Assembly (NCBI RefSeq): GCF_008386315.1
Contig: NZ_CP043808.1
Span: 806,001 to 870,000 of the forward strand
Length of the DNA: 64,000 nt
From: Serinicoccus marinus DSM 15273
Lineage (GTDB): Bacteria; Actinomycetota; Actinomycetes; Actinomycetales; Dermatophilaceae
Reading direction: 5' to 3'
Part shown: positions 1 through 10,615 of the stretch, piece by piece
How positions within the stretch are numbered: the stretch's first letter is position 1
Layout: each line of letters starts with the position of its first letter
The notes under the pieces: generated by a model
The model's input: the letters and a program-made list of their open reading frames with translations, nothing else
The model's database searches: none
Told to the model about the DNA's origin: nothing
Translations under genes and position numbers: made by a program

Positions 1-556
1 GGGCAGCACCCGCAGGCCCTGGGCCCCGACCGAGATCGGCCCCCAGCGGTAGGACCCCCAGGCGCTGCTGGCCGCCACCTGCATGGGCCCGATCCGGCGC
101 ACGCCCCACCGGGTGACCCGCAGCCCGACGAGCAGCCGTCGCCGGCCCTGCACGAGCGACCCCTCGGCGTCGACGACGGTGGCCGTGCGCTGGACCGGGA
201 GGTCGTCGCTGTCCAACGCCGCGCGCATCCGCTCCTGGGCCACGGCCTCCACGAAGGGGCGGGGGTCAACGCCGCGCACAGGACGTGGGCGCCCTCGACC
301 GGCTCGAGGTCGGCGACCGCCAGCGCCTGGTCGCCCTCGCGCACCTGAGCGTGCGACAGGGCGAAGCGGTGGTCCGGCCGGTCGGCGGGGCGCGTCGCCA
401 GGCTCCAGGCGAGGACGACCACGAGCGGGCTGAGCAGCACGAGCAGGTCCGGGCGGCGCCACAGCAGCGCCACCGGGGCGACCAGCAGCACGGCCACGAG
501 GCAGCGGGCGAAGGCGTGCGTCGGGCGCCAGGCGTCGGCCCGCTCGGTGAGCGACA

Positions 557-557
<1 letters not shown>
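1..557 (-). CDS. DUF58 domain protein, 3' end outside window, apparent frameshift
   Basis: The ATG at 555-557 shares one base with the moxR stop. The N-terminus shows two hydrophobic segments (CLVAVLLVAPVALLW and LVVVLAWSL) followed by a beta-rich stretch (VREGDQALAVADLEPVEG). This is the layout of DUF58 proteins, which sit next to MoxR ATPases and have a membrane anchor plus a vWA-like C-terminus. Near position 265 (a G-rich run) the reading frame must shift by one base to continue into PRPFVEAVAQERM and then TRWGVRRIGPMQVA and LRVLP, which are recognisable DUF58 sequence. One base seems to be missing in the given sequence. The vWA part lies beyond the window edge. Its role is inferred from the family: a MoxR partner in envelope or protein-complex maturation. 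Confidence 0.75.
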
Positions 558-1602
<1,045 letters not shown>

Positions 1603-1606
<4 letters not shown>

Positions 1607-2135
1607 AGCTGCTCGACTCCTTCGATCGCGGTGTGCAGGGCGCTCTTGCTGCGCTTGCGCCTGTCGGTGGGCGGGCGGGTCAGGTAGTTCCACAGGTGGG
1701 GGTCGAGCACCGCCCGCGCCCGCTCGGGCTCGGTCTCCAGGTCGACGTCGTGGTGCGCCAGCAGCCGCTCGGCGGCCAGCTCCCGGACGACCGGGTAGAT
1801 GTGGTCGCCCCGGTCGTCCCGCTCGAGCGCGTCCCGCAGGTCGCGCCGCAGCCGCAGGAGGCGGTAGTCCATGGCGTCCGGCGGCGCCGACTCCTGCCGT
1901 GGCGTCGACACCCAGTAGGCCTGCTCGACGTCGCGGGTGGTGCTCGTCGCGCCCCACAGCGCCAGGCCGAGGACGAGGCCGGCGAGGACCACGGCGAGGA
2001 CGGCCAGTGGCAGGGCGTAGGGAAGCGAGCCGATGTAGTAGACAGCGCGCCGACGAGCAGCGCGCCGACCAGCGCCGGGGTCAGCTGGCGGCGCAGCGTG
2101 CGCCGGGTGACCGCGCCGTGGACCGTGGGGCTCAC
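1603..2135 (-). CDS. Membrane protein of the MoxR/DUF58/DUF4129 operon, apparent frameshift
   Basis: The GTG at 2133-2135 overlaps the DUF4129 stop by four bases, and the product ends on the moxR start. The first part (TRRTLRRQLTPALVGALLVG) is in one frame. From about 2042 the frame changes by one base into YYIGSLPYALPLAVLAVVLA, a strong membrane helix pair, then a cytoplasmic region rich in charged residues (RLRRDLRDALERDDRGD, AERLLAHHDVDLE). A single missing base restores one continuous protein of about 178 residues with two to three membrane segments. I do not recognise a named family. Its position suggests that it is a membrane component working with MoxR and DUF58. Confidence 0.7.
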
Positions 2136-2887
2136 CGGGCCCCTCCGGCCCGCCCGGCCTGCTGCTCGCCCTGCTCCTGCGCCGCGGCCTCCTGCTCAGC
2201 GGCGCGGGCCTGCTCGGCCAGGACGCGCCGACGCAGGTCGTCATGGATCCGCTCGAGCGCGCCGACCGCCCGGTCGCGCTGCTGCTCGCTGACCGGGTGC
2301 CGGGAGAAACGGGCCTCGCGGTAGGCCTCGGAGAGCTCCCGGATCGCGGCCTCGTCGACCTCCCACCGGCCCAGCACCCGTCGGGTGAGCTCCGCGGCGG
2401 TCTCCGCGGGGTTCTGGTGCAGCCCGGAGCGGCGCACGGCGTCCTCGAGGGCCACCCAGCAGGCGACGACGGCGTTGCGCGGGTCACCCTCCGCGAGCGC
2501 CCGGTAGCGGACGTCGTCGCCGCTGGCCTCCAGCAGGGCGACGAGCTCCTCGTCCTCCTCGACGGTGAGCGGCTCCCGCTCGCGGACGCCGCGGTTCGCC
2601 AGCATCCGCAGCACCATGAGGACGACCGCGACCACCAGGACGAGGAACCCGATGAGCAGCCAGTCGACGGCGCGGCCCTCGGTCTCCTCGAGCTCGCCAC
2701 CGCTCGCCTGCTCGGCCGGGGCCTGCGTCACGGCGGGCAGGTCGGGCATCCCGACCGAGGGCGCCCAGGTGCTCTGCGGCGGGCCGACGAGGGAGGAGCC
2801 GCTGCTCGAGCTCCACAGCAGCAGCGTGATGCCGGCCAGGGCAGCGACGACGGCGATGACGACCGTCGGACCCATGCCCCTGCGCAT
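2132..2887 (-). CDS. DUF4129 domain membrane protein
   Basis: A 251-residue protein with an N-terminal membrane segment (VVIAVVAALAGITLLLW) and a second one around residues 74-93 (DWLLIGFLVLVVAVVLMVL). The C-terminal cytoplasmic domain contains VVACWVALEDAVRRSGL, ETAAELTRRVLG and IRELSEAYREARFSRHPV, the pattern of DUF4129. That domain recurs beside transglutaminase-like, MoxR and DUF58 genes. It is the first gene of the operon. A TAGGCT -10 hexamer (2894-2899, minus strand) lies six bases before the ATG, so the transcript is probably leaderless and its promoter overlaps the last codon of valS. Confidence 0.85.
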   Translation of the reverse strand: MRRGMGPTVVIAVVAALAGITLLLWSSSSGSSLVGPPQSTWAPSVGMPDLPAVTQAPAEQASGGELEETEGRAVDWLLIGFLVLVVAVVLMVLRMLANRGVREREPLTVEEDEELVALLEASGDDVRYRALAEGDPRNAVVACWVALEDAVRRSGLHQNPAETAAELTRRVLGRWEVDEAAIRELSEAYREARFSRHPVSEQQRDRAVGALERIHDDLRRRVLAEQARAAEQEAAAQEQGEQQAGRAGGAR

Positions 2888-2896
2888 GGCCTCAGC

Positions 2897-5595
2897 CTAT
2901 GCCGGGTCCACCACCAGGGCGACGTCCTCGACGCTCAGGGTGTCGGCGTCGGCGAAGGACACCTCGCCGACGACCTTGCCGGCGGCACGCAGGTCGTCCA
3001 GGGCGGACCGGACGTGGTCGAGCTCGGTCCCCGGCCCGGCGACGGTCGCGGCCGAGATCTCGGTGCGCATCTTGACCTTGGCCTCCGACTTGGCCCGCCG
3101 GAGCCCCGCCAGGGCCTGCCCGACGGTGGTCAGCAGCGCGGCCGGGGCGTCGTCCGCGGCGCGGGAGAGCTCCTCGACCACCGGCCAGGGCTGGGCGTGC
3201 ACCGAGCTGCCCTCCTCGTGCCACCAGGACCACACCTCCTCGGTCGCGAAGGACACGACCGGCGCGAGCAGACGCAGCTGCACCGACAGGGCCAGCCGGA
3301 GCGCGGCCCGTGCCGAGAGGGTCGCGGAGGAGGGTTCGGTCGTGGGGCCCTCGGCGCTGAAGGCGCCGCCGTAGGCACGCTCCTTGACCAGCTCGAGGTA
3401 GTCGTCGCAGAAACCCCAGAAGAAGGACTCGGTGACATCCAGCGCGGTCGAGTAGTCCCAGCGCTCGTAGGCCTCGGTGGCCCGCCGGACCACGTCGGCC
3501 AGCCCGGCGAGCATGGCGCGGTCGAGCGGCTCGGTGACCAGCTCGGACTCCGCGGCGCCCTCCGGCAGCTCGCCGAAGGACAGCACGAACTTGCTGGCGT
3601 TGAGCAGCTTGATGGCGAGCCGGCGCCCGACCTTGACCTGGCCGGGGTCGTCCACGGTGTCGACGCCCGGGCGGGCGGCGGCGGCCCAGTAGCGCACCGC
3701 GTCCGTGCCGTTCGCCTCGAGCATCCCCAGCGGCGTGGCGGCGTTGCCCTTGGACTTGGACATCTTCTTGCGGTCCGGGTCCAGGATCCAGCCGTTGAGG
3801 TAGGCGTCGGTCCACGGGACCGAGCCGTGCTCGTGGTGCGCACGCACGACCGTGGCGAACAGCCAGGTCCGGATGATGTCGTGACCCTGGGGCCGCATGT
3901 CGAAGGGGAAGATCGCCTCGAAGAGCTCGGCGTCGGACCCCTCGCCCCGGCCCCCCCGGGTGGGCCAGCCGCCGGCGATCTGCGGCGAGAGCGAGCTGGT
4001 CGCCCAGGTGTCCATGACGTCGGTGTCGGCGGTGAAGCCGCCCGGGGCGTCCCGCTGCTCCGCGGTATACCCCGGGGGCACGTCGTTCACGGGGTCGACC
4101 GGCAGGCTGGCCTCGTCGGCGACGAGCACCCGGTCGTGGTCGACCTCGCCGTGGTCGTCGACGGCGTACCAGAGCGGGAAGGGCACCCCGAAGAAGCGCT
4201 GCCTGCTGATGAGCCAGTCGCCGTTGAGCCCCTCCACCCAGTTCGTGTAGCGGCTGCGCATGAACGCCGGGTGGAAGTCGATCTCCGCGCCGCGGGCGAC
4301 GAGCGCGGCGCGCAGGTCCTCCTCCCGCCCGCCGTTGCGGATGAACCACTGCCGGCTGGTGACGATCTCCAGCGGCTTCTCGCCGCGCTCGTAGAAGTTG
4401 GCCTTGCGCTGGGTCCGGGTGGGCTCGCCGTCGAGGTCCCCGCTCTCGCGCAGCGCCGCCACGGTGGCCTCGCGGGCCGAGTGCGTGGTCTTGCCCGCGA
4501 GCTGCTCGGCATACAGACCCTCGCCCGGGCCGCCCGCGACCCACGCCGGCGTCTCGGCCTGGAACCGGCCGCTGCGGGTGATGACCGACCGGGTCGGCAG
4601 GCCCAGCTCGCGCCACCACATCACGTCGGTCATGTCGCCGAAGGTGCAGCACATCGCGATGCCGGCACCCTTGTCCATCTCCGCCGCCGGGTGCGCGAGG
4701 ACAGGCACCTCGACCCCGAAGAGCGGGGAGGTGACGGTGGTCCCGACGAGGTCGGCATACCGCTCGTCGTCGGGGTGCGCGACCAGCGCGACCACCGAGC
4801 AGATCAGCTCGGGGCGGGTCGTCTCGATGTAGACCGGGTCCTGACCCGCACGGTGGTAGGCCACGCGGTGGTAGGCACCCGGGTAGTCGCGCGCCTCGAG
4901 CTCGGCCTGGGCGACCGCGGTCTGGAAGGTGATGTCCCACAGCCCCGGAGCCTCGGACTGGTATGCCTCGCCGCGCGCGAGGTTGCGCAGGAAGGCCTGC
5001 TGGGCGACCGCGCGGGAGCGATCCTCGATGGTGCGGTACTGCACGTTCCAGTCGATGGCCAGGCCGAGACGGCGGAAGACCTCCTCGAAGGCCTGCTCGT
5101 CGATGACCGTGAGCTCCTCGCACAGCTCGATGAAGTTGGCCCGGCTCACCGGCACCTGGTCGGCGGCCTTGAGGCTCTTGCCCTCACCGCCGCGCTGCGG
5201 CGGCGTGAAGTCGGGGTCGTAGGGGAGCGAGGCGTCCCCGCGCACGCCGTAGTAGTTCTGCACCCGCTTCTCGGTCGGCAGGCCATTGTCGTCCCACCCG
5301 ATGGGGTAGAAGACCTGCTTGCCGGTCATCCGGTGGTAACGGGCCAGGCAGTCGGCCTGGGTGTAGCCGAAGACGTGGCCAAGGTGCAGGGTCCCCGAGG
5401 CGGTCGGGGGAGGGGTGTCGACGGCGAAGATCTGCTCGCGCGGGCCGGCCAGGGCCGCCTCCCGGTCGAAGGCGTAGACGTCGGTGTCCTTCCATACCCC
5501 GACCCACTTCTCCTCCAGGCCGTCGACGGACGGACGCTCGGGCAGCTGCGCCGGGCGGGAGGGAGCGATCTGGTGGGGTGCGTCATACCCGTCAT
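2897..5595 (-). CDS. valS: Valine--tRNA ligase
   Basis: Class I aminoacyl-tRNA synthetase that charges tRNA-Val. The HIGH signature is [14 protein letters not shown] near 5370-5390 and the KMSKS loop is [13 protein letters not shown] near 3755. The editing domain and C-terminal anticodon-binding part ([28 protein letters not shown]) are present. The uninterrupted frame has no ATG or GTG upstream of 5329, which would remove the essential HLGH motif. Homologous sequence ([33 protein letters not shown]) continues upstream to about 5590. The ATG at 5593-5595 is one frame off, so one base appears to be missing near 5590. I therefore place the start at 5595. Total length would be about 898 residues, usual for this type. 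Confidence 0.9.
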
Positions 5596-5673
5596 TGTCA
5601 CAGACCCCGGCGTCCCGACGGACGGGGATGGAGAGCGTCGAACGAGAGACGTGTGCCTGGTGTTCCGGGATCG

Positions 5674-5691
5674 GGTCACGTTTTGGTCACG
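5674..5691. promoter_or_regulatory. Direct repeat GGTCACG, possible operator
   Basis: Two copies of GGTCACG, 11 bp apart (5674-5680 and 5685-5691), lie in the 170-bp gap between the divergent valS and symporter genes. A one-turn direct repeat is typical of response-regulator or similar binding sites. I cannot assign the regulator. Confidence 0.35.
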
Positions 5692-5765
5692 ATCGGGGTA
5701 TGTCGTTGACCATCCCCCCGATGTGGCACACCGTGTGACGCATGTTGCGATCACTTCCCGTGCCC

Positions 5766-7421
5766 ATGGGCGCCACCGAGACCACAGACCCAGAGTGGCT
5801 GCAGTCAATCGAAGGTGCGGTCGACAGCGCCTTCACCAACCTCACCGTGTGGTTCGACACCGTGCTCTTCTGGGCGCCGGACTTCTTCCCGATGCCTGGA
5901 TCGTGGCCTGGCTCCTCGTAGGTGCCATCGTCATCACCATCTACCTCGGGTTTCCCGCAGCTGCGCGGCGTGGGCCTGGCCTGGAAGGTCGTGCGAGGGA
6001 ACTTCTCCTCGCCCGACGACCCGGGTGAGATCCCGATCTCACTCCAGGCGTTGACCTCAGCCGTCTCTGGGACGGTCGGCCTCGGCAACATCGCCGGCGT
6101 CGGTGCTGCTGTGGTCATGGGTGGTCCTGGAGCCACGTTCTGGATGATCCTCGCCGGCATCCTGGGGATGGCGACGAAGTTCGCGGAGTGCACCCTCGGA
6201 GTCAAGTACCGCGAGATCCGCGCGGACGGCACCGTCTCGGGCGGGCCGTTCAAGTACCTCCCGGTGGCCTTCACCAAGTTCCCGAAGTTCCTGTCCGTGG
6301 GCCTAACCGGCGCCTTCGCCATCGCGATCCTCCTCTTCGGTGTCGCGGGGGGCAACATGTTCCAGTCCAACCAGACCTACGCCCAGCTGGTCCAGGTCAC
6401 CGGCGGAGAGAACTCGCCGTTCGTGGCGTTGGCCTGGCAGTTCGGCGTCGGTCTCATCATCGCGGCCATCATCGGCGCGGTCATCATCGGCGGGATGAAG
6501 TCGATCGGTCGGGTGACCTCGACGCTGGTGCCGTTCATGGGTGGCATCTACGTCCTGGCCTGCCTCTTCGTCATCCTGAGCAACATCGGCCAGGTGCCCA
6601 GTGCGGTGGTGGCGATCGTCGGCGGCGCGTTCTCTCCGGAGGCCGTCGCAGGTGGCTTCCTGGGTGCCCTCATCGTGGGGCTCCAGCGATCGGCCTTCTC
6701 GAACGAGGCCGGGCTCGGCTCCGCGCCGATCGCCCACTCCACGGTGAAGACGCGTCGTCCGGTGTCGGAGGGCTTCGTCGCCCTGTTCGAGCCCTTCATC
6801 GACACGGTCATCGTCTGCACGATGACCGCGCTGACGATCATCATCGCGGACACGCAGTTCTACAACGACGCCCGCGAGGGGTACTTCAACGGTGACCCGG
6901 CCGCCGACGGCGTGGTCGTGACCTCCGAGTCCTTCGAGTCGGCCATCGGCTGGTTCCCGTACCTGCTGGCGCTGGCCGTCGCGCTGTTCGCCATCTCGAC
7001 GCTCATCACGTGGTCCTACTACGGCCAGCGCGCCTGGGCCTACCTCTTCAACGACAGCAAGACCTCGGTGACGATCTACCGAGGGGTCTTCCTGCTCTTC
7101 ACGGTGATGGGGTGTGTGCTGTCCTTCGGTCAGCTCATCGACTTCACCAACGTCATCCTCTTCCTCTGCGCCTTCATCAACCTGCTCGGCGTCTACTTCC
7201 TCCTGCCGGTCATCAAGCGCGAGATGAAGGAGTACTGGGCGGACTACCGCTCGGGCAAGCTCTACGAGCTCGGCAAGCTGGATGCCGACAAGGAGATCGC
7301 TGTCGAGGAGCTCGCCGAGGCCAACCAGGTGAGGGACGACTCCGGTCAGAACCGCCTGGCCGACCCCGACGACGACGGATTCGGAGCGGGCGGCGCCACC
7401 ACCCCGCGCGACCGGCGCTGA
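5766..7421 (+). CDS. Alanine/glycine:cation symporter (AGCS family), 5' region with compensating indels
   Basis: Sodium-coupled small amino acid transporter. The core shows the family signatures GFPQLRG, SGTVGLGNIAGV, GGPGATFWMI and FSNEAGLGSAPIAHS, with about ten membrane segments and a charged C-terminus. The ATG at 5766 begins MGATETTDPEWLQSIEG in the same frame as the body. Between about 5893 and 5951, however, the conserved first helix (DAWIVAWLLVGAIVIT) is in another frame, and the nominal frame meets a TAG at 5919. A missing C near 5893 and an extra T near 5951 would restore a complete protein. If the sequence is right, only an internal ATG at 5922 remains and helix 1 is lost. Confidence 0.82.
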
Positions 7422-7440
7422 CGGGTATACCGCAACGGCG

Positions 7441-7476
7441 AGGGCCGGGAGCAGCCACCGTGCTGCTCCCGGCCCT
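7441..7476 (+). terminator. Terminator hairpin after the symporter gene
   Basis: Perfect 15-bp stem (AGGGCCGGGAGCAGC pairing with its complement) with a six-base loop, starting 20 bp after the symporter stop. There is no U-tract, as is usual in high-GC actinobacteria. Confidence 0.75.
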
Positions 7477-7524
7477 TCGCCGTCCGGGAGCTGCCAGCGT
7501 CCCGTCGACACCCCCAGCCAGAAC

Positions 7525-7554
7525 GGCTCCAGAGTTCATGTGAACGCTGGAGCC
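7525..7554. repeat. 30-bp palindrome, left copy flanking the DUF559-type gene
   Basis: Arms GGCTCCAGAGTTC and GAACGCTGGAGCC around the loop ATGT, with one mismatch in the 13-bp stem. A near-identical copy with a perfect stem lies at 8613-8642. The pair brackets the nuclease-like gene. Confidence 0.85.
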
Positions 7555-7603
7555 GGTGACCTCCGGCGCGGCGGCCGGACGGAGCGGACCCCGTGGGCAT
7601 ACC

Positions 7604-7612
7604 TGTGGACAA
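7604..7612 (-). promoter_or_regulatory. Consensus actinobacterial DnaA box
   Basis: TGTGGACAA on the plus strand is TTGTCCACA on the minus strand, the preferred DnaA box of Streptomyces and Mycobacterium. It lies 41 nt before the ATG of the DUF559-type gene. The same nine bases stand 39 nt before the second such gene (35779-35787). I noticed no other copy in the window. Binding by DnaA is not shown. Confidence 0.5.
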
Positions 7613-7653
7613 GTTCTGCGCGTGCGGTGCCCGGTGCGGCACCGTGCTGCGGT

Positions 7654-8631
7654 ATGGAGCTCGATCTCACCCGACCCTTCCTGCGGTCAAAGGGGCTCGC
7701 CGCAGGGCTGACCAAGCACCACCTGGACGGCGCCTCCTTCCACTCGGTCTTCGGGAGCGTCCGCCTGGCCGCCGACGTCCCCCTCACCCCCGAGATGATG
7801 GGACGCTGCGCCGCCCTCGTGGTCCCGCGGTGCGCGGCAAGCCACCAGACCGCGGCACGGATCTGGGGCGGGGTGGTGCCGGAGACGTCCACCACGCACG
7901 TGACCGTGCCCGACGCACGGTCCCGCCGCTCGCGGCGGGGACTGCAGAGCCACGTCGACGCAGGAGCGACCGTGCGCAGGCGGCGAGGCCTGCTGCTCAC
8001 CGTACCCGCGCAGACCTTCCTCGATCTCGCCGTGCCGCTGTCCTGCGTCGACCTCGTGGTCCTGGGCGACTCACTCGTCCACCAGCGATCCACGACGATC
8101 CAGGAGCTGGACCGCGCGCTGGTCGAGCACGGCACTCGGCTGCCCCGGCTTGCCCCGCAGGCAGCCGCCCTCGTCCGGGCGGGAGCCGAGTCGCCGATGG
8201 AGACCCGCACCCGCTTGGTGCTGGTCCTCGCCGGTCTGCCCGAGCCGGAGCTGCAGCACGAGGTGGGTGACGAGACCCGCCGGTTCCGCCTCGACCTGGC
8301 CTACCCCGAGCTCAAGATCGCCGTCGAGTACGACGGGCGCCAGCACGCGGACGACCCACGCCAGTGGCAGCACGACCTCGCCCGGAGGGAGTGGCTGGAC
8401 GCCCACGGGTGGCGGGTGATCGTCGTCACGACCACGGACGTCTACGCCACGCCCTGGGCCACGGTGCGTTCGTGTCGCGGGGGCGATGGCGGCGCGGGGC
8501 TACGTCAAGCCGCTGCCGTCCAGCGCCCCGCCCGCGTTCGCTGCGCACTTCCCCGGCCAGCCCTGGCGCCGCACCTGATGACCTTCGTCCCGCCGGCGCG
8601 CCGGTCCCGACCGGCTCCAGCGTTCATGTGA
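7654..8631 (+). CDS. DUF559-type endonuclease domain protein (AbiEi-like N-terminus), likely C-terminal frameshift
   Basis: The product begins MELDLTRPFL. The N-terminal half resembles the wing and linker of AbiEi-like/type IV antitoxin proteins (TTHVTVPDARSRRSRRGL, VPAQTFLDLAV). The C-terminal part is a PD-(D/E)XK-fold DUF559 domain: ESPMETRTRLVL, RRFRLDLAYPELKIAVEYDG, ARREWLDAHGWRVIVVT. The Glu, Asp and ExK-like acidic positions (MET, LDLAYP, VEYDG) are kept. From about 8475 codon quality collapses. A one-base shift gives a well-coded tail (AARGYVKPLPSSAPPAF) that stops at 8579, so the last residues as written are probably frameshifted. The upstream in-frame ATG at 7540 lies inside the palindrome and is less likely. 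No partner toxin gene is adjacent. Substrate unknown. Confidence 0.75.
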   Translation: MELDLTRPFLRSKGLAAGLTKHHLDGASFHSVFGSVRLAADVPLTPEMMGRCAALVVPRCAASHQTAARIWGGVVPETSTTHVTVPDARSRRSRRGLQSHVDAGATVRRRRGLLLTVPAQTFLDLAVPLSCVDLVVLGDSLVHQRSTTIQELDRALVEHGTRLPRLAPQAAALVRAGAESPMETRTRLVLVLAGLPEPELQHEVGDETRRFRLDLAYPELKIAVEYDGRQHADDPRQWQHDLARREWLDAHGWRVIVVTTTDVYATPWATVRSCRGGDGGAGLRQAAAVQRPARVRCALPRPALAPHLMTFVPPARRSRPAPAFM

Positions 8632-8642
8632 ACGCTGGAGCC
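8613..8642. repeat. 30-bp palindrome, right copy flanking the DUF559-type gene
   Basis: Arms GGCTCCAGCGTTC and GAACGCTGGAGCC with loop ATGT form a perfect 13-bp stem. The right arm and loop are identical to the copy at 7525-7554, 1,088 bp away. It can fold on either strand, so it may also terminate transcription from both sides. Confidence 0.85.
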
Positions 8643-8694
8643 GCTCAGGTCGGGCGTGTCGCCGGGACGACGGGGGCGGGGTGGATCTCGCGGG

Positions 8695-10323
8695 TCAGCG
8701 CACCGGGGAGCCAGGTCCGAGGGGGAGTCCGACGGCATACCAGAGCACGAAGAAGGCCACCCAGCCGACGAGGATCGCGAGCGAGGCCGGCAGGGTCATC
8801 GCCATGAGCGTGCCGACGCCGGCGTCCTTCTTGTAGCGCTGCAGGTAGGTCAGCATGAGGGCGAAGTAGACGTTGAGCGGCGTGATGATGTTGGAGGCGG
8901 AGTCGCCGATCCGGAAGCCCATCTGCGCCACCTCGGGGGCGATCCCCAGCAGCATGAGCGCCGGCACGATGACCGGCGCCATGAGGGTCCACTGCGCCGA
9001 GCCGCTGGTGATGAACAGGTTGAGCACGTAGGTCATGAGCACGACCAGCAGGATGACGACGAGCGGCGGCACACCCAGGCTCTCGATGGCGTTCGCGCCG
9101 GAGACCGCGAGCACCGTGCCCATGTTGGACCAGCCGAACCAGGCGATGAACTGCGCGGCGGCGAAGAAGAGGACGAGCACGGGGGCCAGGTCGGACATGC
9201 CCTTGGCCATGAAGGTGGGCAGGTCGCCCCACGAGGTGATCGTGCCCGCGACCCGTCCGTACGCGACGCCGGCGACGACGAACAGCCCGGCGATGAGGAT
9301 GGACACGCTGAGGATCGCCGGCCCGGTGAGGATGGCACCGTCCTCGCCGCGCAGGGGCGAGCCCGGGATCGCGGTGATGATCGCGACGACGGCGAGGAAG
9401 CCGAGCGCCGCGAGGCCGCCCACCTTCAGCGCGCGCTTCTCGGTCTGGTCCAGCTCCGCGTCCTCGAGGCTCTCGAACTCCGTGTCAGCCGCCTGGTCGT
9501 CGTCGCCGGCCGCGTCCTCGCCCGCAGCGTCCCCGCCGGCCTCGTCCTCGTCGACGTCGCCGGCCTCGGAGTTCTCCGACCGCCACCCCTCGGCCTCCAT
9601 CCGAGGGCTGACCCAGCGCTCGAAGACCACGGTGATGATGACCGCCAGCAGGACCGAGGAGACGACGGTGAAGTAGATGTTGGCCAAAGGGGAGACGACG
9701 TAGTCCTCCTCCACCAGCTGGGCGGCCGTCGTCGAGATGCCGGCCAGCAGGGGATCGGTGGCGTTGATGATGAGGGAGGCGTTGAAGCCGGCGCTCACGG
9801 CGGTGAACCCCAGCCCGATGCCCACCAGCGGGTTGCGCCCCACGGCGAGGAAGGCCATCGCGGCCAGCGGTGGCAGGATCACGGTGATGGCGTCCGAGGC
9901 GATGGACCCGGTGATGCCGGTCAGGGCGATGGCGAAGGTCAACCACCGGCCCGACACCGAGGTCACGACGAGCCGCACGGCGGCCATGATCATCCCGCTG
10001 CCCTCGGCAACGGCCACGCCGAGCATGACGACGAGCACGATCCCCAGCGGCGGGAAGCCGGTGAAGTTGCTGATCGACTCCACCACCATGCGGCGCAGGT
10101 TCTCCACCGTGAGCAGGTTCTCGATGGCGACCGGGGCGTCCTCGCCCGGGACCTGCACGCTGATCGGGGTCTGGCTGAGGACGGCGCTGAGCAGGGCGAC
10201 GAGGATCGCGAGCCCGGTGAAGAGCCAGAACGGGTGGGGTATGCGGTTGCCCCAGCGCTCGATGACGTCCAGGACGCCTCCCTGCCGGGAGCTGGTGCTA
10301 CGGGCCTCTTCGTCCGTGTCCAT
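8695..10323 (-). CDS. AbgT family transporter (p-aminobenzoyl-glutamate transporter-like)
   Basis: A 542-residue integral membrane protein. The opening GVLDVIERWGNRIPHPFWLFTGLAILVALLSA is the standard AbgT N-terminus. Further family features are GFPPLGIVLVVMLGVAVAEGSG, ITGSIASDAITVILPPL and GFNASLIINATDPLLAG. Near the C-terminus is FRIGDSASNIITPLNVYF. Family members import p-aminobenzoyl-glutamate or export antimetabolites. Between membrane segments (about residues 265-300) is a long acidic insert rich in Asp, Glu and Ala. The gene is single, with its own promoter region upstream of 10324, and is divergent from the T-box/ileS unit. The substrate is inferred only from the family. Confidence 0.88.
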   Translation of the reverse strand: MDTDEEARSTSSRQGGVLDVIERWGNRIPHPFWLFTGLAILVALLSAVLSQTPISVQVPGEDAPVAIENLLTVENLRRMVVESISNFTGFPPLGIVLVVMLGVAVAEGSGMIMAAVRLVVTSVSGRWLTFAIALTGITGSIASDAITVILPPLAAMAFLAVGRNPLVGIGLGFTAVSAGFNASLIINATDPLLAGISTTAAQLVEEDYVVSPLANIYFTVVSSVLLAVIITVVFERWVSPRMEAEGWRSENSEAGDVDEDEAGGDAAGEDAAGDDDQAADTEFESLEDAELDQTEKRALKVGGLAALGFLAVVAIITAIPGSPLRGEDGAILTGPAILSVSILIAGLFVVAGVAYGRVAGTITSWGDLPTFMAKGMSDLAPVLVLFFAAAQFIAWFGWSNMGTVLAVSGANAIESLGVPPLVVILLVVLMTYVLNLFITSGSAQWTLMAPVIVPALMLLGIAPEVAQMGFRIGDSASNIITPLNVYFALMLTYLQRYKKDAGVGTLMAMTLPASLAILVGWVAFFVLWYAVGLPLGPGSPVR

Positions 10324-10430
10324 GCCGTTCCTCTCTTTCCGCTACGGCAACGTAACTCAGACCGGGAGCACGTGCGCACCTGGCCCGCCGGTGGCCCGGA
10401 GTGCCGTCCTGGGTCGGCTAGCATGGAGGC

Positions 10431-10615
10431 ACAGGCGTCCGAGCCGTCATCAGCGGCAAGCCTGCGGAAGAACGGCCACCGTGACCCGACGGTGAGCCCA
10501 CTAGACCCGCACGGGGCAGGCCCGTCACAGCCGGAACGAAGCGGCACGCCGCGCCAGCAGGCCCGACCGGGGCCGGGGGTGAGCGGCGGGCAAGCGAGGT
10601 GGTACCGCGGTGCCG
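10431..10615 (+). ncRNA. T-box leader (ultrashort Stem I, Ile specifier) of ileS
   Basis: The T-box sequence AGGTGGTACCGCGG is at 10597-10610 and can pair with the NCCA end of uncharged tRNA. Upstream, a small hairpin (GCCG 10443-10446 with CGGC 10454-10457) carries ATC at 10449-10451 in its terminal loop, an isoleucine codon. This is the ultrashort Stem I layout described for actinobacterial ileS leaders, which control translation. A TAGCAT -10 hexamer at 10419-10424 would start the RNA near 10431. The 389-bp gap 10324-10712 otherwise holds the AbgT promoter region. The exact 3' limit and the sequestered ribosome site are inferred. Confidence 0.88.

Noticed and set aside
2243..6028. A 1,261-codon open frame on the plus strand opposite DUF4129 and valS
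   Set aside because: It is antisense to clear genes and its product is low-complexity Arg/Gly/Leu-rich sequence, as expected in high-GC DNA. Only its last ~25 codons have meaning, as the displaced first helix of the symporter.
7604..7612. A replication origin at the DnaA boxes
   Set aside because: There is only one box per site, with no cluster, no AT-rich region and no dnaA/dnaN neighbours.
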